DNA of 64,000 bases from Selaginella tamariscina (Eukaryota > Streptophyta > Lycopodiopsida > Selaginellales > Selaginellaceae), in the NCBI GenBank assembly GCA_003024785.1, contig PUQB01000096.1, positions 486,833 through 550,832 of the forward strand. Reading direction: 5' to 3'. Positions 56,824 to 64,000 of the stretch are shown piece after piece. Under the pieces are notes generated by a model. It did no database searches. It was not told the DNA's origin and saw only the letters and a program-made list of their open reading frames with translations. The position numbers were made by a program, and so were the translations under genes. How positions within the stretch are numbered: the first letter of the stretch is position 1; every line of letters starts with the position of its first letter.

Positions 56824-58594
56824 TGTCATAGTTTTTACTATGACTCGACCCTTTACTTTGGACGTTGACTGTTGTTACCTATTGTATGTGTTGATGGACC
56901 CTAGATGTAGTAGGAAACTGGCCCGCTTAGTGCACTTGGGTATTTGGTGATGGTCCGGCCGAGTGTCATTAGGTATTTGCAGGAAACTCTAAGCGAAGCT
57001 AGAACTTACCTTCTAGAAACCCACCCCCAATTTTGATGTCCCGATTAGGTTGACTGTCTTTGCAGATGAGTTCGGCGTGTTAAGTACGGTTAGGAAACCC
57101 CTAGGGTTGACCTAACCCTAGGGTTGCCCTAACCCACGCCCTAAAACCCCCACCCCTTGGGTAGGGTTTAGGGGTAAGAGTAAGGGTGAGTTATAGGCTC
57201 ATATTGCTAATTTGTCTAAGGGGCTAAAATTCAGTGCCAACCCACTAACACATATAGGAAAAGAGGGGGGGGGGGGGGGCTCCGTCACATAAATAAGGTA
57301 AATATACGTAGGAGAGCTCCTGGGTTCATGACTGAGTTCGTTGCTCTTCTGTTGGTGCAAGCTTTAACTTGTGTCGTTAAGGTACAACCCTCTGTTGTGC
57401 CGCCCTAACTTCCAGATGCCAAGGGTACGTCCCACCTTCGGGGTAGTTTACCCTTAACGTTGGCGAATCCACGCCTGAGAGGTCTTGTCGGGATGCACGT
57501 ACCAGGAAGTAGAGGTTGAGGCTTGTCTCCAGCCTCCTCCTCCACGTCAAGCTAGGAGCAACACTCACAGTTAACTAGGGCACGTTCGTGTCCTTGTCCA
57601 ATTGTGGTTGTGGGTTCTTGATTGACAAGGGTTTCCTTATTGGGTCTTGAGGGATAATTGAGGGGTTCTAGAGTTGGCATTTAGGAGCCACGTTTGTGGC
57701 ACTTGGTGCAACTCTCGAATCTAAGGGCTATGGCATGATAGCCCACATCGGGAAAGGCAGTGTCACATGGAGATGTGACACTAAGCTAAATGTCACATGG
57801 TACAACACCCGAGGCACGCCCTTTGGGGTTATGTCATAGGCTTGTCGCCAAGGGGTTGGATACTTTAGTAAACAGACATGCTTGTGCTTGCACTAGGGTG
57901 CTAAGCCTTGGGCATCCGCTCAAGGGAGGTTAGGTCTTATAACTAGGTGTGCTTTGACACACTTGGCTAGGGGAGTGTTCTTCTTGGAATTCAAGGGTTG
58001 AACAACCTAAGCGTGTTAGCAAGAGCCCTTTCGTGAAGCACTCGCAAGGTCATGTGCTTAGGGTTATCCCAAACCTAGCCTTAGGGAGTTTGCTTAGCAG
58101 AACACTCATGTCCGCCTACGGCACACACTCGTGTCCTCACTAAGTATTAACCCTAGGTCTAGGGTATGACTTGGTCACTCAAACCCTTAGGGGTTAGTCG
58201 TTGTTCAGGTACCCCTTGTTGCCCTAAAGGGGTTGTACTCCCGGATGAGGGTGATTCCTCAAGGGGTAAGTGACGATGCCTTAGCTCTGTCACGGGGGTA
58301 TGTGTGGAACACATGTCTCCTTGATGGGGGTTAGGGCATGAGCCTGTCTAGGTCTTCTAGGGCAAGACCCTAAGTCAACTAGGGTTATCCCTCAAGGGTT
58401 TTGGGGTAGACACTCTAGGGAGACTTAGGCTAAACCCTAAGTCTCCTGTCCACTTGGGCATTAGAGTCTAACCCTAGGGGTTGTTGGGGTTGTTATGGGA
58501 AACTTAGCGTTGCTCACATAGGGTGATGACGCCGAATGGCCACTTGGCAGCCACGTGTTGCCACGTCTTGGCCCTTTGGGTTAAAACTCTGACA
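56824..58594 (+). repeat. Solo LTR-B with target-site duplication
   Basis: This 1,771-bp complete LTR-B (TGTCATAG...CTCTGACA) has CGTGT immediately before (56819-56823) and after (58595-58599). It has the terminal hairpin, telomere-like blocks (57105-57195), G-tract (about 57266-57279), promoter-like ACATAAATAAGG and second hairpin (57758-57781). It inserted between the Harbinger transposase and the captured-exon region. Confidence 0.93.
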
Positions 58595-58599
58595 CGTGT

Positions 58600-59050
58600 T
58601 GTATATATACACGATGCTACCTATATGTATATATATATATAATCAAAATATATTATTAAATTACTAAATATATTAAAAACCTATGTTAAACATACTTTTA
58701 AGATTCCATAGTATCTGGGACGCACACTGTATGTATGAATTTGTTCTGATTTCCTGTGTGGACCTAGAAAAGGTACTTGTCGGCATTGTTGACAATGTAT
58801 TTGTATGCGTCCATGTGTGTGTACGTTCATATTTGTGTATATGTATATGTCTAGAAGACATATCGTAATAATAATAAGAGCGCCTTTGTAGTTCAATTTA
58901 TAATCGCTTATATGATTACACAGGACAATGGACAATACTTGCAATGGTTGGTGAACGTATATATTTTTGTTTGTGTGTGCCATACAATATATATGTATGT
59001 ATGTATTTGTTTTGAGTAGTGCCATATATAGTACAACATATTATTTTCAG
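58600..59050. other. AT-rich spacer before the APC1-like exon
   Basis: No gene was recognised. The end (about 58990-59050) has the pyrimidine-rich TTATTTTCAG acceptor of the next exon. Confidence 0.45.
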
Positions 59051-59314
59051 GCACTGAATAATTGTCGAGAATCTCCACCTACGGATTGGCCATCAGATGC
59101 ATATATTCTTTTAGGACGTGAAGACTTGGCATATATGTTAGCGAGCCATAGAGATGTGAGCATGGCAGCACCATATATGTTGCATCTTCGGGCTACGCTT
59201 CCCTTTACGGACCGTGAGCTAGACACCATGGACGGGCAATCAAGAGACGGTATGGAACACATGTTTTCTCTGTCAGCCGCACTTCAGTTTGGTGCTGACC
59301 TACGTTTAAACGAG
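59051..59314 (+). pseudogene. Isolated exon resembling APC1 (anaphase-promoting complex subunit 1)
   Basis: This single 264-bp open exon (88 codons, phase 0) has a clean TTTTCAG acceptor at 59050 and a GAG/GTAATA donor at 59314. It reads CRESPPTDWPSDAYILLGRE, then APYMLHLRATLPF, then RDGMEHMFSLSAALQFGADL and RLNE. The D-G-M-E-H...G-x-DLRLNE pattern is what I remember of plant APC1, the cyclosome scaffold, at the start of its conserved middle region. No neighbouring APC1 exon was recognised on either side. It therefore looks like a gene fragment carried between transposon genes. Family assignment is from memory and moderately certain; isolation is seen in the sequence. Confidence 0.5.
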
Positions 59315-59669
59315 GTAATAACTTTAGTGATATACCCATAATGCGTTATCGAATTATGGGTATGAAATCTCTAATATCGTAGTGAGTATAAACATAATAG
59401 AAATAATACAATAAATATATAATCATTATATATAAAGACCTTAGTATGTATGGTAACGGTTAATATAACACACTTACCGAGTGCTTCTAATAGAAACTCT
59501 ACTGCTTTTCCCTTGTCCCATTAATAGAAGGACGGATCTCTAACACATGAACATCCCATAGAAAATTTAACAACTACACACACACAGACACACATACATC
59601 CAATACACCTGCACACACAACACACACACACACACACTTGTACATCGATATCAACTATTAACTTCATAC

Positions 59670-60098
59670 CTTTCGACCATAGGTTAACGTAAGTTCCGGA
59701 TCTCTTCAAAACATTTTGGACTTCTTGAGCCAGGAATTCCCAATCCTGTATAGACGTGTATGTAAATTTTAAGTATCATAATATAAGTTATAATATGTTG
59801 CGTGCGTGCGTGCGTGTGCTTGTGTACATGTATAACAATAAGACTATCCATACCTCCTCTTTAACTTGTCTAAAGTGTACACTGAGACAAAACTTGTTAT
59901 CCTCAACATGGGCACCTTCAATGAACTTCATCCGTCTGTCTAAAACTTCACGGACCTAAGCATATAAATGCGAAAGTATTTATTCAAGTACATATATACA
60001 TACAAGTATGCACACACACACATGTCAAAAACCTTATATACCTCATTCATTGTTGATAGAAACTCGCTTGCAGGCTGGAAAAGAACAACATCCTCTCC
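59670..60098 (-). pseudogene. Three exons resembling the C-terminal half of trehalose-6-phosphate phosphatase
   Basis: On the minus strand are 60098-60042 (GEDVVLFQPASEFLSTMNE), 59955-59854 (VREVLDRRMKFIEGAHVEDN, then KFCLSVHFRQVKEE) and 59745-59670 (DWEFLAQEVQNVLKRSGTYV). Introns have good GT-AG borders. The E-N-K-F-C-x-S-VHFR box and the preceding FQPASEFL are hallmarks of plant TPPs, which dephosphorylate trehalose-6-phosphate. The HAD catalytic exons that should precede (DYDGTLSP) and the final TQGRKVLEIRP exon were not found. This is thus a fragment, in the same orientation as the Myb-like gene upstream of it. Confidence 0.7.
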
Positions 60099-60330
60099 CT
60101 ATAAAAAAACAATTAAGCACGAACTGTGTGTGTGTTTTGATACACAGGATGCATTATCAAACCTCTTCGTTTTGGTGAGAGTTCCTTCAATGGTGATGAC
60201 ACTATACTATCAAACGACTATCTCTCTCTTCTTTCTATGTCCAATAATCTGCACATACACACATACACACACGGATGTAAGAAAAAAACACAATGCTAGG
60301 AGGTTAATAAAAAATTAAAATTCATTAAAA

Positions 60331-61603
60331 TTAATTAAACAGTTTTTCAAGTGCCTTTTTTAAAGTTAGATTTAATGATTTCAAACTTGAAGTTACTTCT
60401 TGAGATGCCTCTCGTAAAATAGAATTTGTTTCTCTTGCCACAGTTACCTGCTCTGTACACCTCTTTTGCCGCTTCAAAGTTAAGTTGTTGAATGCGCTCG
60501 GACAATAAAGTCTGATGTTCAAGTTGTTTGGCTTGAAACTCTGTTTGAAGCTTCTCTGCGTGTTGAAGAAAACCTTCAGTGCCACTTGGAACACGCTTCC
60601 TTTTCTTCCCGGTTGCAATAGAAACCTTTTTTCTAGCAACTTTTGCCGTCACATTCTCTTGTAAATCAGCACTATTAGCATCACGGGGATCTGGATCTTC
60701 AAGTGTTACATCTGGATCATCCTCATTGCCTGTCCAAGACTTGTGTTATATATAAATACACATGCCTATATCTAAAACACATCACATAGTGTCACGACCC
60801 TAAACACAAGTCTATATATATGTATCTAAAACGCATCACATATAATGTTATGACCCTAAACACAAGTCTATATATATGTATCTAAAACGCATCACATATA
60901 GTGTTATGACCCTAAACACAAGTCTATATATATATATATAAAGCTAAAATGAATCACATACCAGGAATCTTCTCTGTCGAAGGGTTTTCTGCAGGATTGT
61001 TTTCTAAAGAAGTTTCTGGACACATCCGCTTTCCAAAGGATGATGAAGTGACACAGCCTCTGGGATTATTGGCATGAGACTCAGGCATCCATAATGCCAT
61101 CGCTTCAAAAACAACTTTGTTGAACGAGTTGGGCAACCTAGCTTCAACTTTTTGATTTTTTAGTCATTTCTCTAGACCAAAAATCAAGCCATCCACTTCT
61201 TCCTCTGTTACTCACAAAATCCCATAAAGCTCGCCAGTCACGACACAAGTCACCCCATTTGCTTGCAATCTGCTTGTTCGTTCTACGAACACCAAGGTTT
61301 CAAAGCTTTTCCCCAATTTCCTTGTACCTTTCTGCATCCGTATGTTGTTGCTCCCGTGCTCCACCTTGCAAGCGTTTCTCTCATTGCAAACGCATCTCAT
61401 ATTGCAGCTTTGATCATTTCATCCTCTGTCCAAACTGAACCTTTTGTGTTAAATGTTACTTCAGTACCTGAGATCTCTTGAACATCTTCATCATTGTGGT
61501 TCTGTGGTAGCTGATGAATAGGTACTTGTGGTTGACTACCAATAGATGCTGGTTGAGTTGGTTTAGCAGCAACATGTTGGTGAAAAGGCCGTGGAGGATA
61601 CAT
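60331..61603 (-). pseudogene. Myb/SANT-like partner protein of a PIF/Harbinger element, frame broken
   Basis: The N-terminal exon (61603-61140) begins with a proline/glutamine-rich region and then a trihelix/SANT-type domain: SVWTEDEMIKAAI, and in a shifted frame RYKEIGEKL, GVRRTNKQIASKWGDLCRDW and RALWDFV. Further exons are 61136-60954 and 60720-60331. The last has a basic KKRKRVPSG nuclear-localisation-like run and a coiled-coil-like glutamine-rich end. Harbinger elements often encode such a protein to carry the transposase to DNA. At least two breaks near 61390 and 61310 disrupt the SANT domain. A host trihelix gene is an alternative, but the nearby transposase favours the element. Confidence 0.65.
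60754..60958. repeat. 56-bp tandem repeat inside an intron
   Basis: Units begin at 60796, 60852 and 60908 with GACCCTAAACACAAGTCTAT and are nearly identical. Partial copies lie at both ends. It lies between exons of the Myb/SANT-like gene. Confidence 0.92.
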
Positions 61604-61739
61604 AAAGTATTGGGACCATGCTGCTGCAGCTTGCTCTACAGGAAATGACTATGGAGAAAGTGATTCCCATTGCTGAAGAAGTGCAGGATGTGGAGGAAGT
61701 GCAGGATGTGGAGTTGACATGATATTAGGAAATCCAAGT

Positions 61740-63434
61740 TGTCATACTTTTTATTATGACTCAACCCTTTACTTTGGACGTTGACTGTTGTTACCTACTG
61801 TACTATGTTGATAAGCCCTAGGTGTAGAAGAAACAGGCCCGCTTAGTGCACTTGGATATTCTAGTGATGGTCCGGCCGGGTGTCATTAGTATTTGCAAGA
61901 AACTCTGGGGAAGCTAGCACTTCCATCTAGAAAACTCTTACCTTGGTTTTTCGTGTCCCGGTTGGATTAATGGCTGTTCCGGTGAGTTTGGCATGTCGGA
62001 TATGCTTAAAAATACCCCCAGGTTAGGGTTTAGGGGTCGATGGATAACTCACCAAGTATGTTCCCTCTGGGAATGAGATTTCAGTGCTAGCCCACTTATG
62101 TAAACAGGAAAACAAGGGGGGGGGGGGGGGGGGGGGGGGCTCTGTCACATAAATAAGGTAGTATATAGGAGTGAGGGTTCCTGGGTTCATGACTGAGCTC
62201 GTTACTCTTCTCCCGATGCAAGCTCTAGCTTGTGTCGTCAAGGCACAACCCTCTGTTGTGCCGCCCTAACTTCCAGATGCCAGGGGTACGTCCCACCTTT
62301 GGGGTAGCTTACCCTTAATGTTGGCGAATCCATGCCTGGGAGGTCTTGTCGAAATGCATGTTCCAAGAGGCAAAGGTTGAGGCTTGTCTCCAGCCTCCTC
62401 CTCCACGTCAAGCTAGGTGTAGCACTCACGGCCAAGCAAGGCACATCCGTGTCCTTGTCCAACTGTGAGCGTGGGATCTTGTTTGATAGGTTCATTTACT
62501 TGGTTCCTGAGGGTTCATTGAGGGTTCTAGAGTTGGCATTTAGGAGCCACGTTTGGCACTTGGTGCAACTCTTGAATCTAAGGGCTATGGCATGATAGCC
62601 CACATCGGGGAGGCTTGTTCACATGGAGATGTGACACTGGGCTAAACGTCACATGGTACAATGCCTGAGGCACGCCCTTTGGGGTTATGTCATGGGCTTG
62701 TCACTAAGGGGTTGGATACTTTAGCAAACAGACATGCTTGTGCTTGCACTAGGGTGCTAAGCCTTGGGCATCCGCTCAAGGAGGTTAGGTCTCATAACTA
62801 GGTGTGCTTTGGCACACTTGGCTAGGGGAGTGTTCTCCTTGGAACTCAAGGGTTGAACAACATAAACATGTTAGCAGGAGCCCTTCGTGAGGCACTCGCA
62901 AGGTCATGTGCTTAGGGTTATCCCAAACCTAGCCTTAGGGAGTTTGCTTAGCAGAACACTCATGTTCGCCTAAGGCGCACACTCGTGTCCTCACTAAGTA
63001 CTAACCTAGGTCTAGGGTATGACTTGGTCACTCAAACCTTAGGGTTAGTCGTGGTTCAGGGTACCCCTTGTTGCCCTAAAGGGGTTATACTCCCGGATGA
63101 GGGTGATTCCTCAAGGGGTAAGTGACAATGCCTTAGCTCTATCCAGGGGTATGTGTGAAACACACGTCTCCTTGATGGGGTTAGGGCATGAGCCTGTCTA
63201 GGTCTTCTAGGGCAAGACCTAAGTCAACTAGGGTTATCCCTCAAGGGTTTTGGGGGCAGACACTCTAGGGCTAAACCCTAAGTCCCCTGTCCACTTGGCA
63301 TTAGAGTCTAACCCTAGGGGTTGTTGGGGTTGTTATGGGAAACTTAGCGTTGCTCACACAGGGTGATGACGCCAAATGGCCACCTGGCAGCCACGTGTTG
63401 CCACGTGTTGGCCCTTTGGGTTAAAACTCTGACA
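61740..63434 (+). repeat. LTR-B, complete, without matching flanks
   Basis: This 1,695-bp LTR runs from TGTCATAC to CTCTGACA. It has the longest G-tract of the window (about 22 G at 62117-62139) and a slightly different leader after it. The hairpin near its start is imperfect. Its left flank CAAGT does not match AAAAT on the right, where a truncated LTR-A follows directly. A rearrangement after insertion is likely. Confidence 0.88.
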
Positions 63435-63632
63435 AAAATAGCCCCGCTTAGTGCACTTAGGTGTTTAGGGGTAGTCCGACCGGCTGTCACTAGGTACCTC
63501 AAGAAACTCTAGGTGAAGGTAGTACTTACCCTCTAGAAAACTCTCCCCAGTTTGATGTTACAAAAGATAGGTTTTCTGTTAAATATAGCTTGTCAAAAAG
63601 GGTTAGGGACACCCCTAGGGTTGACCTAACCC
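63435..63632 (+). repeat. LTR-A fragment (plus)
   Basis: It corresponds to about bases 95-295 of LTR-A (AGCCCCGCTTAGTGCACTTA to GGGTTGACCTAACCC). It is cut on both sides: by the end of LTR-B on the left, and by minus-strand chromovirus sequence on the right. Confidence 0.75.
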
Positions 63633-64000
63633 TTTGCACGTCTGTAAAGTCTGTCACCCGACACAGACAACAAGTTAGTTAATTTCTTTAAGTTAACTAA
63701 AATTTATATTGGAGGCCTCTAGTTAAGGCTGTCTGTCGGCCCCTAGGTTAATAAGAAATAAGTTCACTTTATTTCTCATCATCATTACTAACAGTTTGAG
63801 ACCTCGCCTCAAACTCCTTCATTATCTCCATCGCATTTTGTAGATTATCCAATGGTTCCCATGTCGACTCGCATGCCGGGTAACCCTTCCACTTAATAAG
63901 ATATTCTCGTTTACGTTTTCGCGTCCCTCGGCGTTTAATATCCTTTGCATCCAAAATCGATTGAACTTCGAACTCCTTCGTATCGCCGACCAGCTCAAGA
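63633..64000 (-). pseudogene. Chromovirus 3' untranslated block and chromodomain (runs off right edge)
   Basis: On the minus strand the C-terminus of pol ends at 63769. The 61-codon open piece 63954-63769 reads YLIKWKGYPACESTWEPLDN, an intact chromodomain, then NLQNAMEIMKEFEARSQ. Downstream, 63768-63633 is the element's 3' untranslated block, truncated before the polypurine tract. Pol continues beyond the window in a shifted frame. Confidence 0.85.

Noticed and set aside
62238-62495. Open frames recurring in LTR copies (e.g. 62238-62495, 57377-57568, 18071-18346, 5024-5449, 7661-7843) as a conserved small protein
   Set aside because: They are in both orientations and only reflect similarity between LTR copies. 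There are no initiation context, domain or codon signals beyond the repeat itself.
61740-63434. A third solo LTR with target duplication
   Set aside because: The flanks CAAGT and AAAAT do not match, and truncated LTR-A follows directly, so it is a rearranged copy.

Overview
The window is nuclear DNA of a land plant. The genes have GT-AG introns, mostly 50-150 bp and often full of CA/GT or TA microsatellites. They encode plant-specific or plant-type proteins: a LAG1-type ceramide synthase with the plant acidic tail, ELM1, the long plant form of sirtuin SRT1, a PLS-type PPR protein, ABCF1 and a class III peroxidase. Short introns, PPR style and gene packing would fit a seedless plant such as a lycophyte or bryophyte, but this is inference and I cannot name the species.

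Layout. (1) 0-20 kb is a nest of Ty3/gypsy chromovirus elements. Two related LTR types (LTR-A about 0.96-0.99 kb, LTR-B about 1.7 kb) share the first and middle parts, a terminal hairpin, a long G-tract, telomere-like CCTAA blocks and the same tRNA-iMet-type primer site. There is a solo LTR, a nested insertion, a chimeric element and many fragments. (2) 20-26 kb holds a PIF/Harbinger transposase relic, a complete ceramide synthase gene, a histidine-phosphatase (PGM-like) gene without a recognisable 5' end, and a small membrane-anchored hevein-domain protein. (3) 26.5-41 kb is a gene-dense island: ELM1 (-), GT47 exostosin (-), MscS-like channel (+), a minimal RBR E3 ligase (-), SRT1 (-), ABCF1 (+) and a PPR gene (+). 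Spacings are very short: 106 bp between ELM1 and GT47, and 84 bp between the start codons of SRT1 and ABCF1. (4) 41.9-46.8 kb is a full-length, recently inserted Ty3/gypsy element with very short (161 bp) LTRs. (5) 47-54 kb is AT-rich and has gene relics (chlorophyllase-like, F-box, peroxidase), with a 66-bp exact repeat linking the last two. (6) 55-62 kb has a PIF/Harbinger transposase and, 4-5 kb away on the other strand, a Myb/SANT partner gene. Between them lie a solo LTR and exons that look like APC1 and trehalose-6-phosphate phosphatase. I consider this the most unusual part of the window. (7) 61.7-64 kb is again rearranged LTR-A/LTR-B chromovirus sequence.

A recurring feature is the single-base frame break inside otherwise well-conserved exons (ceramide synthase, PGM-like, GT47, MSL, SRT1, PPR, peroxidase, young retrotransposon). 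Assembly indels are a live alternative to gene decay and should be tested before any host gene is called a pseudogene. Exon borders were read by eye from splice signals and family resemblance; no search was run.
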